Origin: Verrucomicrobiota bacterium
GTDB lineage: Bacteria > Verrucomicrobiota > Verrucomicrobiia > Limisphaerales > SIBE01
Assembly: GCA_016871515.1 (NCBI GenBank)
Contig: VHDE01000008.1
Span: forward strand, 1-64,000
Direction of reading: 5' to 3'
Length of the DNA: 64,000 bases
Positions 25,420 through 34,402 of this stretch are shown here, piece after piece. A program made the position numbers and the translations under genes. The notes below the pieces were generated by a model. That model saw only the letters and a program-made list of their open reading frames with translations. It made no database searches and was not told the DNA's origin. Numbering within the stretch: position 1 is the stretch's first letter; every line of letters starts with the position of its first letter.

Positions 25420-28400
25420 GTGCAAGTTCGCTTTCTGCTCGGGCCGTCAGGGACAGGCAAGACGTTCCGTTGTTTGACGGAAATACGGTCGGCTTTGTTA
25501 GCTTCTCCTGCGGGACCGCCGCTGGTTTTCCTGGCCCCAAAACAAGCGACTTTTCAATTGGAACGACAGTTGCTCGCCGATTCAAGGGTCCCGGGCTACA
25601 CGCGTTTGCAGATACTTTCGTTTGATCAGCTCGCCGAATTGATCCTTTCCGGATTCCAACAGAGCCCCGTCCGATTGCTGAACGAAGATGGGCGCCTCAT
25701 GGTGTTGCGCGCGCTGCTGGCGCAGAAACGAAACGAACTGAAACTGTTCCGATCCACGGCCCGTTTGCGCGGTTTTGCCCAGCAACTCAGCGCGGCCCTT
25801 CGAGATATTCAACGCTCGCAAGTTCCGCCGAGCGAACTGATCGCACTCGCCGCAAAAATCGGGTCTGAAACAGCTTTAGGTTGCAAGCTACAGGACGTCG
25901 CCACGATGCTTTCGGCGTACCTGGACTGGCTGCGTGAACATCATTTGCATGACCAGGATTTGCTGGTTGATCTCGCCGCCGAGGCTTTGTCCGAATCCAT
26001 GGGAGTGCGAACAGCTTCGCCTAAGCCTTTCTATCAAGCGAAGGAAAGCGCTAGGACCAATGGTCCCGCGCCGCGGCGCCACTTCAGAACATTGCACATT
26101 GCCGGCCTATGGTTTGACGGTTTTGCCGAATTGGCTGCGCAAGAAATAGCCCTCCTCACGGCGTTGCTCCCCTGTTGTGATCGCGCCACGCTCGCGTTTA
26201 ACCTTGATCGCGAATCGTTGAGCGGTGTCTCATGGCTTTCCACCTGGTCCGCAGTCGGGCGAACCTTTCAAAAACTTCAACAGCGGCTGGCCGAACAACC
26301 GGACACCGACGTGATTGTCGAATGGCTGGATCGTGCGGAGGGCCAGGGCCGTTTTCGAGAGAATCCCATCCTTCGACATTTGGAAGAAAATTGGGCGCAT
26401 CCAAAATCTTTTGACAACGCGATGGGAGCGCGGACTGCCAAGTCCGCGAGCGAAACGGTTGAAACAGCCAAAACGCCCGCGGACGCGGCAGTCCGTGCGC
26501 CCGGCGCCGTGTCCAGTCATCCGGCAGAATTGGCGGAAACGCTCCGTGCAGCCATTTGTGCGAATCCCGAAGCAGAAGCCACGCTGGCCGCGCGCGAAAT
26601 CCTGAGATTTGTTCGTTCGGGCGGACGGTATCGAGATGTGGCCGTTGTCGTTCGCGAACTGGAAAATTATTACGAACCCGTCCGCCGTATTTTGGCGCGT
26701 TACGGAATCCCATTTTTCCTCGATCGGCGCGAGCCAGTCGGACGCCATCCCTTGGCTGAACTGATTCGGAGCGCGCTTCGGACAATTGCGCTCCATTGGC
26801 AGCATGAGGATTGGTTTGGCGCATTGAAAACGGGTCTCGTGCATAATGAGGAAACAGAGATTGATTTCCTCGAGAATGAGGCCCTGGCGCGAGGCTGGAA
26901 AGGGGAGGATTGGTTTGGGCCGCTGACAATTAAAGACGATCCGCGATTGGCCGACCGGATTGAGAAGTTGCGAATTAAGTTGCTTGCTCCATTTCAGGAA
27001 CTGATGGAGGCACTGGGCGTTCAAGCCAACTTGGGCGCTGCCGAGAGCAGAACGAGTGCTGGGATCAATGGCAATGCACTGGCGGATGCCCTCCGCATTT
27101 TTTGGCGGCGTCTGAAGATCGGAGAACAAATGGCCGAATTGAGCACGGGCTCCGGCAATCCCATGCATGTCACGCTCTGGCGGCAAATGCAGGAGTGGCT
27201 CGATAACCTCACTTTGGCCTTTTCTTCCGAAACGCTCACCTTGCGCGAATGGCTGCCCATTCTGGAGGCCGGCTTGGCCAGCCAAACCGTTGGGGTTATC
27301 CCTCCGGCGTTGGACCAGGTTCTCGTCGGCGCGATTGACCGTTCCCGCAATCCCGATCTCAAACTCGCCATCATTTTGGGAATGAACGAATCGGTTTTTC
27401 CGGCCGCACCCACAGGTTCAGCTCTGCTGACAGATGCTGAACGGGAACAACTTTCCCAACTCGGCGTCGAACTCGGTCAGACCGTCCGGAGCAGGCTGGC
27501 TCAGGAACATTACTTGGGATACATTGCCTGCACTCGCTCCCGGCAGCGGCTCGTCCTTACCTGCGCCAGACGCGACGACAATGAGAACGCTTTGAATCCG
27601 TCGCCATTCCTCGCGCATTTGCGGCGTCTTTTCCCGTCGTTGCAGATTGAGAGTTACGCATCCGGATTCTCCTGGATCGAAAGCGAGCATGTTTGCGAGT
27701 TGGCTGGCCCGCTCTGGCGGCGGGCAGCGGACGAACCGGCGGAAACTGAACCGTTCGCCTCGCTCATCAAGCTTCCGGCTTTTGAACATCTCTGGAAACG
27801 ACTTGAACATTTGCCAAGGGATGCTGGAGGGATCGGTCAGTCTCTTTCGCCCGTCTTGGCGGAACGGCTTTACGGCGCCGTGCTGCGAACGTCCGTAAGC
27901 GGACTCGAAGAGTTCGCCGCTTGTCCGTTCAAATTCTTTGTCAGTTCCGGTTTGAAGGCTAAGGAGCGCCAGCGGTTTGAATTGGACGCGCGTGAGCAAG
28001 GAAGCTTTCAGCATGAAATCCTGGCGCGTTTTCACCGGCAATTGCGGACGGAGGGCAAACGTTGGCGAGAACTCACCCCGGACGAGGCGCGCGAACGCAT
28101 CGGCCAAATTGCCGAGGAAATTATCCCCAACTACCGCGATGGGTTGCTTCAAGCGAGCGGCCAAGCCAATTTTGCGGCCCGCAGTCTAACCGCGTCGCTG
28201 CAAAGTTTCATCCATACGATTATCGGTTGGATGGCCCAGTATCAGTTCGATCCTTACGCTGTCGAACTGGCGTTCGGCATCGAGGAGAAGCCGCTGCCCG
28301 CTTGGGATTTGGACTTGGGCAAAGGACATTCCCTTTCATTGCGAGGCAAGATCGACCGCGTCGATTTATGGCGGCGGCCTGAAGCGGACGAAGCGTTTTG

Positions 28401-28980
28401 CGTGGTCATCGACTATAAATCGAGCGCCCGAAAGCTTGATCCGCTTCTGCTGGCGCATGGCATTCAACTGCAGTTGCCGGCCTATTTAAACGTCTTGCGC
28501 GGCCTTTCCAATCCGCGCTCGATTTTTGGAGTTGGCCGGCTGATTCCGGCGGGCGTCTTCTTTGTCAACCTGCGCGGCGCTTACGACGGGGCCAAAACAC
28601 GGCAGGAAGTGTTCGAACGCTTCGCCGACGCACGCAAATCCGCCTACCGCCATGCAGGCCGGTTTGATGCGGAATTGCGGACTAAGCTCGACTCGCGTGC
28701 CGGGGTCGATGAGGGCGATCAGTTTAGTTACCGGCTTGCCGGCAATGGCGCCATCCACGGCTCATGCCGCGAACCGATGACAGCACACGACTTCGCGACG
28801 ATGCTTGACGCGGTCGAAGGCCATCTGCGCCGGATGGGGCAGGCGATCTACGCGGGCGAAGCAAAACCGGACCCGTACCGCAAGGGCTTTGATTTGCCCT
28901 GTCAGAGATGCGTTTATCAGTCTATCTGCCGCATTGATCCGTGGACGCATTCCTACCGGGTCTTGCGAAAGATTGGGTAG
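25420..28980 (+). CDS. addB: AddB-like ATP-dependent nuclease/helicase subunit B
   Basis: A 1186-residue protein matching the AddB subunit of the AddAB double-strand-break resection enzyme. Walker A GPSGTGKT (8-15) lies at the N-terminus, an inactivated-helicase middle includes VGAIDRSRNPDLKLAIILGM, and the C-terminal PD-(D/E)xK nuclease has VVIDYKS and QLQLPAYL. Four Fe-S cysteines are visible: Cys835 (AACPFKFF) and CQRCVYQSIC (Cys1161, 1164, 1170). The start is GTG. About 30 residues at 336-361 (MGARTAKSAS... to ...AAVRAPG) are encoded by an inserted palindrome and look like a linker. addA is not adjacent within the window. Confidence 0.85.
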   Translation: MQVRFLLGPSGTGKTFRCLTEIRSALLASPAGPPLVFLAPKQATFQLERQLLADSRVPGYTRLQILSFDQLAELILSGFQQSPVRLLNEDGRLMVLRALLAQKRNELKLFRSTARLRGFAQQLSAALRDIQRSQVPPSELIALAAKIGSETALGCKLQDVATMLSAYLDWLREHHLHDQDLLVDLAAEALSESMGVRTASPKPFYQAKESARTNGPAPRRHFRTLHIAGLWFDGFAELAAQEIALLTALLPCCDRATLAFNLDRESLSGVSWLSTWSAVGRTFQKLQQRLAEQPDTDVIVEWLDRAEGQGRFRENPILRHLEENWAHPKSFDNAMGARTAKSASETVETAKTPADAAVRAPGAVSSHPAELAETLRAAICANPEAEATLAAREILRFVRSGGRYRDVAVVVRELENYYEPVRRILARYGIPFFLDRREPVGRHPLAELIRSALRTIALHWQHEDWFGALKTGLVHNEETEIDFLENEALARGWKGEDWFGPLTIKDDPRLADRIEKLRIKLLAPFQELMEALGVQANLGAAESRTSAGINGNALADALRIFWRRLKIGEQMAELSTGSGNPMHVTLWRQMQEWLDNLTLAFSSETLTLREWLPILEAGLASQTVGVIPPALDQVLVGAIDRSRNPDLKLAIILGMNESVFPAAPTGSALLTDAEREQLSQLGVELGQTVRSRLAQEHYLGYIACTRSRQRLVLTCARRDDNENALNPSPFLAHLRRLFPSLQIESYASGFSWIESEHVCELAGPLWRRAADEPAETEPFASLIKLPAFEHLWKRLEHLPRDAGGIGQSLSPVLAERLYGAVLRTSVSGLEEFAACPFKFFVSSGLKAKERQRFELDAREQGSFQHEILARFHRQLRTEGKRWRELTPDEARERIGQIAEEIIPNYRDGLLQASGQANFAARSLTASLQSFIHTIIGWMAQYQFDPYAVELAFGIEEKPLPAWDLDLGKGHSLSLRGKIDRVDLWRRPEADEAFCVVIDYKSSARKLDPLLLAHGIQLQLPAYLNVLRGLSNPRSIFGVGRLIPAGVFFVNLRGAYDGAKTRQEVFERFADARKSAYRHAGRFDAELRTKLDSRAGVDEGDQFSYRLAGNGAIHGSCREPMTAHDFATMLDAVEGHLRRMGQAIYAGEAKPDPYRKGFDLPCQRCVYQSICRIDPWTHSYRVLRKIG
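26424..26502. repeat. Palindromic element inserted in frame within addB (family F)
   Basis: Arms at 26424-26448 and 26478-26502 are inverted complements at 21 of 25 positions, built on CGCGGACTGCC / GGCAGTCCG, with a 29-nt loop. The 79-base unit keeps the addB frame open and codes for a low-complexity Ala/Ser/Thr/Lys stretch. Confidence 0.75.
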
Positions 28981-29172
28981 GTTGCGTGCCTGCCCAAGGG
29001 AATAGATTTCAGCCACCCGCGCCAAGTTCACGCTCGAGCATCAGGAGATCACCCTTCTGATTTGGCACACGCTGGCTGAGTTTGTCCGGCATCAATTCTG
29101 TGATCTGTTACATAGGCCTTCTGCTCGACAAAGATTACGATTACGTTTACGACGAAGAGCAAACAGCTTCAA
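28981..29172. other. Gap between addB and oppA
   Basis: About 190 bases without a credible gene. It should hold the oppABC promoter, but no consensus pair was clear, and the Shine-Dalgarno before the oppA ATG is weak. Confidence 0.3.
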
Positions 29173-30786
29173 ATGAGTGTGTTCAAACTTCGCAGACAGG
29201 CAGGCCGCCTGTCCTACAAAGTCGCATTCGTGGCGATTCTAGTTTTGACGTTCACTGCTTGCGTGCAGAAGGAACCTCCGGCGGACTTGGTCATCATCAA
29301 TGGTCCCGAACCTGAATCGCTCGATCCGGCACTGACGACTGGCCAGGCGGACGGAAGAATTATCCTTTCGCTCTTTGAGGGGCTCACGCGTTACAAAGCC
29401 GACACCGCGCTGCCCGAACCCGGATTGGCTGAGCGGTGGGACATCTCCGAAGACGGCCGGACTTATATCTTTTACCTTCGCACCAACGCGGTTTGGTCTG
29501 CCGGTGAACCGATTGCGGCGGAGGATGTCGTTTACTCTTGGAGGCGGATTTTGGATCCCGCCATAGCGTGCGAGTACTCGAGTCTTTTGTTTTACATCAA
29601 GAATGGCGAGGAATTCGCCATCGGAAAGATTAAGGACCCATCGCTGCTCGGGCTGCGTGCGCTCGACGCACAGACGGTTCAGGTAAATCTGAATAACCCG
29701 ACGCCGTTCTTTCTCGATATCTGCGCGTACCCAACCTTATGCATTGTGCCGCGGCATGCCATTAATAAATCGGGAGATCGCTGGCTGACGGCTTATCCCG
29801 TTCCGAGCAGCGGCGCGTATGAGTTGGAAACGTGGCGGCTCAATGACAAAATCCGTGTCCGCAAGAATCCCCGTTATTGGGACGCAGCCAACACGCGTTC
29901 ATCTGTGGTTGATCTTCTGCCGTGCCTCTCCGCGAGCACCGCGTTGAATTTATACGAAACCGGGCAAGCCGACATCGTTTGGGACAAAGAATTGGCGCCG
30001 ACCGAATTGATCGACATCCTGAAAAAGCGTCCTGATTTTCATGGCTTCGATTATCTCGGCACCTATTTCTTTCGGTTCAACGTCACACGCAAACCGTTCG
30101 ACGACGTTCGAGTCCGGAAGGCATTGGCGATGGCGATCGACAAGGAACGCATTGTCGGAAAGATTACGCGCGCAGGCGAGAAGGTTGCGCACAGTTTGGT
30201 TCCGCCTGGGTTGCCAGATTACGCGTCTCCGCCCGGTCTCGAGTATGATCCGGCGGAAGCGCGGCGCCTTTTAGCAGAGGCCGGTTTTCCCGGCGGAAAC
30301 AATTTCCCGCTTTTTCATTACCTCTACAACAACACTGGACGAAACCACGAACAAATCGCGGTGGAATTGCAGGAGATGTGGCGCAGGGAACTTGGGATTC
30401 ACATGGAGCTGCGGAAGCTGGAGTGGAAGGTGTACTTCCGCGCCCAAAACATGCTGGACTACGACCTTTGCCGGAGCAGTTGGATTGGGGACTACAATGA
30501 CGCCAGCACTTTTCTCGATGTGTTCTTGAGCAACAACGGCAATAATCGCACGGGCTGGAAAAACACACAGTACGACTCGTTGCTGCGCCGCGCGAACGCA
30601 CAACGCGACGTCGCTGAACGCGCGAAGTTATTGCAAGCCGCAGAAAAGTTGTTGGTTCGTGACGAGGCGCCGATTGTGCCTGTCTACATTTATGCTGGGT
30701 TCGAGTATTACGATACGAACAAGATCGAGGGCGTGTTTTCGAACATGCGCAGCGAACATCCTCTGCGAACGATTCGGAAGAAGTGA
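29173..30786 (+). CDS. oppA: Oligopeptide ABC transporter substrate-binding lipoprotein
   Basis: 537 residues, SBP family 5 (OppA/DppA). Lipoprotein signal with the lipidated Cys30 (TFTAC), mature start followed by the family segment GPEPESLDPALTTGQADGRI, then LFEGLTRY and DVVYSWRRILDP. It captures peptides in the periplasm for the permease pair encoded next. The positively charged N-region of the signal (RRQAGRLSYK) is encoded by a GACAGGC palindrome, which is unusual. No ATPase genes (oppD/F) follow in the window, so they must be elsewhere. Confidence 0.92.
   Translation: MSVFKLRRQAGRLSYKVAFVAILVLTFTACVQKEPPADLVIINGPEPESLDPALTTGQADGRIILSLFEGLTRYKADTALPEPGLAERWDISEDGRTYIFYLRTNAVWSAGEPIAAEDVVYSWRRILDPAIACEYSSLLFYIKNGEEFAIGKIKDPSLLGLRALDAQTVQVNLNNPTPFFLDICAYPTLCIVPRHAINKSGDRWLTAYPVPSSGAYELETWRLNDKIRVRKNPRYWDAANTRSSVVDLLPCLSASTALNLYETGQADIVWDKELAPTELIDILKKRPDFHGFDYLGTYFFRFNVTRKPFDDVRVRKALAMAIDKERIVGKITRAGEKVAHSLVPPGLPDYASPPGLEYDPAEARRLLAEAGFPGGNNFPLFHYLYNNTGRNHEQIAVELQEMWRRELGIHMELRKLEWKVYFRAQNMLDYDLCRSSWIGDYNDASTFLDVFLSNNGNNRTGWKNTQYDSLLRRANAQRDVAERAKLLQAAEKLLVRDEAPIVPVYIYAGFEYYDTNKIEGVFSNMRSEHPLRTIRKK
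29195..29213. repeat. Short palindrome within the oppA signal-peptide codons
   Basis: GACAGGC-AGGCC-GCCTGTC followed by CTAC, matching the solo GACAGGCG hairpins at 9876-9894 and 22827-22851 and the arms of the family C elements. It encodes residues 8-14 of OppA. Confidence 0.6.
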
Positions 30787-30888
30787 GACGTGATGCGTGA
30801 TGCGTGATTGCGCGAGACTTGCAGACGCCCTGGGTTTCAGCAACGCTCACATCTCACGGATAACGCATTACGTTTCACGTCGCACGCC
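30787..30888. repeat. GTGATGC-type short repeats between oppA and oppB
   Basis: Immediately after oppA is a near-tandem run ACGTGATGCGTGATGCGTGA, and before oppB an approximate inverted partner, ACGCATTACGTTTCACGT. Together they could fold the oppA-oppB mRNA spacer. Arms match only partly, so this is a weaker palindrome than the others. Confidence 0.45.
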
Positions 30889-31803
30889 ATGTTCATCCTA
30901 AAGCGCCTCGCTTACATGCTGCCGATGCTGGCGCTAATCAGTTTTCTGGCGTTTATGCTCGTGCGGCTCGCGCCAGGAGGCCCATTCGATCGGGAGCGAA
31001 CGCCAGCATCCCCGGAGATCGAACGGGCGCTAAATGCCAAGTACCACCTCGACGAGCCTCTTTGGCAACAGTACGTTCGGTACTTGGGCGACCTCGTGCG
31101 CGGAGACTTTGGTCCTTCGACGAAGTATCGAAATCACACGGTCAATGACATTATTGCCCAAGGTTTGCCCATTTCACTTTCTCTAGGGGCGCTCGCTTTT
31201 TGCTTCGCCATGGGTGTTGGGATTCCGCTGGGCGTCTGGACGGCCCTGCGGCGCGGCCGCTGGCAGGATTACTTGGGAGGTCTGGCCGCTCTTATGGCGA
31301 TCTGCGTGCCGGGCTTGGTCATTGGGCCTTTGCTCACCATGCTGTTCGCTATCGAGCTTAAATGGTTCCCCGTGGCGCTCTGGGAATCATCTTGGCACTT
31401 CGTTCTTCCGACGATAACGCTCGGACTTTATTTTGCGGGCCGAATCGCGCGCTTAATGCGCGAAGGCATGCTGAACACGCTGCATGCGGAGTTTATTACG
31501 ACCGCGCGGGCGAAAGGATTAGGCGAAGGCGCCGTTGTCTGGAAGCACGCCTTTCGTTTGGCCGTGCTGCCGGTGGTCTCTTATTCCGGACCGCTGCTCG
31601 CGGATTTGCTGACCGGTTCGTTCGTCGTCGAGAGCATTTTTCAAATCCCGGGCATCGGCGTTTTCCTCGTCAATAGTTTCCAGAATCGAGATTATCTGAT
31701 GCTTGTTGGATTGGTTCTTCTCTATGCGGTCCTTTTGCTCGGCTTAAATCTAATCGTCGATATTGCCTATAGCGTGCTCGATCCACGCGTGAGATATGAG
31801 TGA
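30889..31803 (+). CDS. oppB: Oligopeptide ABC transporter permease (OppB type)
   Basis: 304 residues, inner-membrane permease. The N-terminus MFILKRLAYMLPMLALISFL and PGGPFDRER are standard for OppB/DppB, and the EAA loop is seen at EFITTARAKGLGEGAVVWKHAF. The frame is open 27 codons further upstream, but those codons come from the repeat-like spacer, so I take ATG 30889. It overlaps oppC by 8 bases, showing translational coupling. Confidence 0.92.
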   Translation: MFILKRLAYMLPMLALISFLAFMLVRLAPGGPFDRERTPASPEIERALNAKYHLDEPLWQQYVRYLGDLVRGDFGPSTKYRNHTVNDIIAQGLPISLSLGALAFCFAMGVGIPLGVWTALRRGRWQDYLGGLAALMAICVPGLVIGPLLTMLFAIELKWFPVALWESSWHFVLPTITLGLYFAGRIARLMREGMLNTLHAEFITTARAKGLGEGAVVWKHAFRLAVLPVVSYSGPLLADLLTGSFVVESIFQIPGIGVFLVNSFQNRDYLMLVGLVLLYAVLLLGLNLIVDIAYSVLDPRVRYE

Positions 31804-32767
31804 GGTGCGGCAAGTCGAACACGTTCATTTGAGCCCAAATCAAAGGGCTTGGCGGCGATTCAAGAGCAATCGAATTGCTGCCGTTAGCGGAGCGCTTTTG
31901 ATTGCGCTTGTTCTGATCGTGATGGCGGGGCCAATTTTGAGCCGTCCGACGATTCGAAATTACGTTCCGGCAGCGTTAGCACAATCGCCGCTGGCGCTTT
32001 CAGATCTGCAGTTTGGGGCTCCGAGTGGAGAGCATTGGCTGGGCACTGACGTTCATGGCCGCGATTTGTTAAGCCGTGTGTTGTATGGCGCGCGTATTTC
32101 GTTGCTGGTCGGAATCGTGGGCGCGGGTGTGAGTCTCGTTATTGGCGTGCTTTGGGGCGCTTTGGCCGGCTATCTCGCGGGGAGATGGGATAGCATCATG
32201 ATGCGGATTGTCGATATTCTCTATACCGTTCCTTCAATCATCTTCGTGATTCTTTTAATTAGCGCCTGGGAGGCGGTGTTGAAAGATCAAATGGCGCGAG
32301 CGTTTTCGGCGGAGATGGTGGCGCGGGCGCGTTTGATTTTCCTGTTTGTGGGGCTTGGCGCCGTTTCGTGGCTGACGATGGCGCGAATTGTTCGGGGTGA
32401 AGTGCTGTCATTGCGGACCAGGAATTTTATTGATGCCAGCCGGGCGTTGGGAGCGAGTCACGCGCGAATTTTGTTCCGGCATATTCTGCCGAATGTCTCG
32501 GGGGTTATCATCGTTTATCTCACGTTGACGGTGCCTTCGATCGTCCTGCACGAGTCTTTCCTGAGTTATTTGGGATTGGGAATCCAACCGCCGCAGGCCA
32601 GCTTGGGTTCGCTCATCGCGGAGGGCGCGGCACAAATCAACCCAATCCGGGTTTATTGGTGGATGATTATTCCGCCGTGCGGATTTCTCGCTGCGACGTT
32701 GCTGGCTTTGAACTTTGTCGGTGACGGATTACGGGATGCGTTTGATGCGAGGCTTGAAAGCCGGTGA
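31796..32767 (+). CDS. oppC: Oligopeptide ABC transporter permease (OppC type)
   Basis: 323 residues; partner of OppB in the peptide import channel. Characteristic features are AWRRFKSNRIAAVSGALL before the first helix, HWLGTDVHGRDLLSRVLYGAR, and the EAA loop NFIDASRALGASHARILFRH, then PNVSGVIIVYLTLTVPSIVL. The gene begins inside the oppB 3' end. About 130 bases follow without a gene before a convergent hypothetical. Confidence 0.93.
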   Translation: MSEVRQVEHVHLSPNQRAWRRFKSNRIAAVSGALLIALVLIVMAGPILSRPTIRNYVPAALAQSPLALSDLQFGAPSGEHWLGTDVHGRDLLSRVLYGARISLLVGIVGAGVSLVIGVLWGALAGYLAGRWDSIMMRIVDILYTVPSIIFVILLISAWEAVLKDQMARAFSAEMVARARLIFLFVGLGAVSWLTMARIVRGEVLSLRTRNFIDASRALGASHARILFRHILPNVSGVIIVYLTLTVPSIVLHESFLSYLGLGIQPPQASLGSLIAEGAAQINPIRVYWWMIIPPCGFLAATLLALNFVGDGLRDAFDARLESR

Positions 32768-32897
32768 AGAGGAGATGCGAGAGTCGTTGCATCGTTACAA
32801 GGTTACATGAGTTGCATGGGGCCGAAGGTGCTCCATCGACCCGGAACCTCCGACACGCTGTCGCGCCAACGGATAGGCCAATCGATTGATGACAAGT

Positions 32898-33722
32898 TCA
32901 TTCGTCGATTTTCAATTTCATCCGCGGATCGGCGAAGGGGTTTTTCGAAGCGATCATAGCGTCCCCAAGCCGTGGAAGACGCCAAGGAGATAGAAGGACA
33001 AAGGGCCACGCGAATGCCAGGTGGAACGCGCCAACGAAGAGCAATTGCAGCAAGTTAATCTGGCGACACGCATAAGCTGCTACTCCGGCGCTCATCAATA
33101 ACGCGCCCGGTATCAGGCAGGCGCAGGCGGTTTGCCAGGCACCGGCCAACGTAATGTTACGGTCTGCAAAAAGAGCGATGATGCGAATCATCGGCATGTA
33201 AAGAAGAGCCAGGAGGCTCCACGCAATGAAAAGCATCACGATCGTGAACAGGCCTAACATTGCCGCAAACACCGGATGCCAGGCGCCCCACCAGGGTTCC
33301 ACGTTCATGCGGTTCAACGAAATTGTGATGGACTGCGGGTATGGAATCGACAGATAGCCGAACAGAGATCGGATGCGCAAATGCCTTTCACCGAATTCCA
33401 ATTGAACATCGCCAACATGGCCGAGTTCTCGCGTGTCGAAAAGGTCGACGACGATCGATAAGAAGCTTCCTTCGGCCAGGCGTTCCGGACTTGGACCGCT
33501 CCATTCCAGAATGCCTCCTCGAAGAGCGCCCGCGTCAGGCAAGCGCGCTATGGCCCCGTGCACGGGTGGTTCCCACCCCAAGTAGAACAAGCAGATCACC
33601 GATGCGGCACAGACCAATCCAATGACGAATTCGACGGCCAACAGCCGAAAGAGCGAAGCGCGCGCAAATGCTGCAATTCCGCCAAAGGTCAGAGGCAGCC
33701 AAGGCGACGACGCGGCCTGCAT
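32898..33722 (-). CDS. Hypothetical polytopic membrane protein
   Basis: 274 residues with about five hydrophobic helices: near 25-48, 143-170 (AMLGLFTIVMLFIAWSLLAL), 172-185, 197-216 and 222-243. A soluble loop (about 50-135) lies between the first two. No family recognised. It is 11 bases downstream of another hypothetical gene on the same strand, so the two probably form an operon. Confidence 0.7.
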   Translation of the reverse strand: MQAASSPWLPLTFGGIAAFARASLFRLLAVEFVIGLVCAASVICLFYLGWEPPVHGAIARLPDAGALRGGILEWSGPSPERLAEGSFLSIVVDLFDTRELGHVGDVQLEFGERHLRIRSLFGYLSIPYPQSITISLNRMNVEPWWGAWHPVFAAMLGLFTIVMLFIAWSLLALLYMPMIRIIALFADRNITLAGAWQTACACLIPGALLMSAGVAAYACRQINLLQLLFVGAFHLAFAWPFVLLSPWRLPRLGDAMIASKNPFADPRMKLKIDE

Positions 33723-33733
33723 AGCTCATTTCC

Positions 33734-34174
33734 TTAACTCTCGGTTTGCTCGACGCGAGAAGCAGCGGCGCCAGCCGCCGGCTGAGCAAGGATGATGGGG
33801 AGAGGAAAGCGAAGTTTCATGACATCATCGACGAGCACTTCCACAAAATAAACTCCCGGAACCTCGAACTTGATTTGCGTGAAAACAGTCGCGTTCGTTG
33901 CGTTGTGCGAAGCATCCTTGAGGGCGAACTTGACTTGGCTTTGCCGCATCATCGTTGACTGGTCGGGGGCGATGAGCCGGACGCTTTCCGTGAATGTTCC
34001 AACGCCGGCAGTCCAGCGATTGAAGACGCAAAGTTTGAAAGCTGTGACTGGCAATTGCGCCACGTGCACGTAGCCGATAATGCCAATGAGAATGAAATTA
34101 CCGTTCATTTCCTGGCGAATCTCTTCGCAAAGAAGGGAGCATTGGAGGTCGGGCAGAATTCGTGTGGGTTGCAT
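33734..34174 (-). CDS. Hypothetical protein resembling DUF6941-type proteins
   Basis: 146 residues, no signal or membrane segment. The start RILPDLQCSLLCEEIRQEMN followed by GNFILIGIIGYV resembles a family I know as DUF6941 (opening L-x-C-E-x-x-R-x-E, then an LIG beta strand), with a C-terminal beta-rich part ending LRFPLPIILAQ. Recognition is by eye only. It precedes a membrane protein gene. Confidence 0.6.
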   Translation of the reverse strand: MQPTRILPDLQCSLLCEEIRQEMNGNFILIGIIGYVHVAQLPVTAFKLCVFNRWTAGVGTFTESVRLIAPDQSTMMRQSQVKFALKDASHNATNATVFTQIKFEVPGVYFVEVLVDDVMKLRFPLPIILAQPAAGAAASRVEQTES

Positions 34175-34233
34175 GATTTTCCTTAATCCCTGTCAAAGCT
34201 GTCTTGGTTGCATCCAAATGCAGATGCCCTTCT

Positions 34234-34368
34234 GTAGCGCAGAGTTTCACTCTGCTGTATCGCCGACTTGCAGTCGGCCACGTGTTCGACTGGTCCAGCG
34301 CCTTCGATCGTGCGAGAGCGCCGCAGACTGAAAGTCTGCGATACAGCAAGAGTGAAACTCTGCGCTAC
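34234..34368. repeat. Mini-hairpin repeat array, copy 2
   Basis: Outer ends GTAGCGCAGAG and CTCTGCGCTAC are inverted complements. Inside are 7-bp/3-nt hairpins GCAGAGTTTCACTCTGC (34239-34255), GCCGACTTGCAGTCGGC (34262-34278) and GCAGACTGAAAGTCTGC (34323-34339), joined by TGTATC on the left and GATACA on the right. The rightmost unit has an extra A in its left arm. This is the most complete of the three copies. Confidence 0.88.
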
Positions 34369-34402
34369 CCTCCAGCAACAATTCTTTGGGGCGGCTTGCA
34401 TT

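Noticed and set aside
26198-27285. Long minus-strand frames opposite addB
   Set aside because: They mirror the codon pattern of addB, and no domain or start signal supports them.
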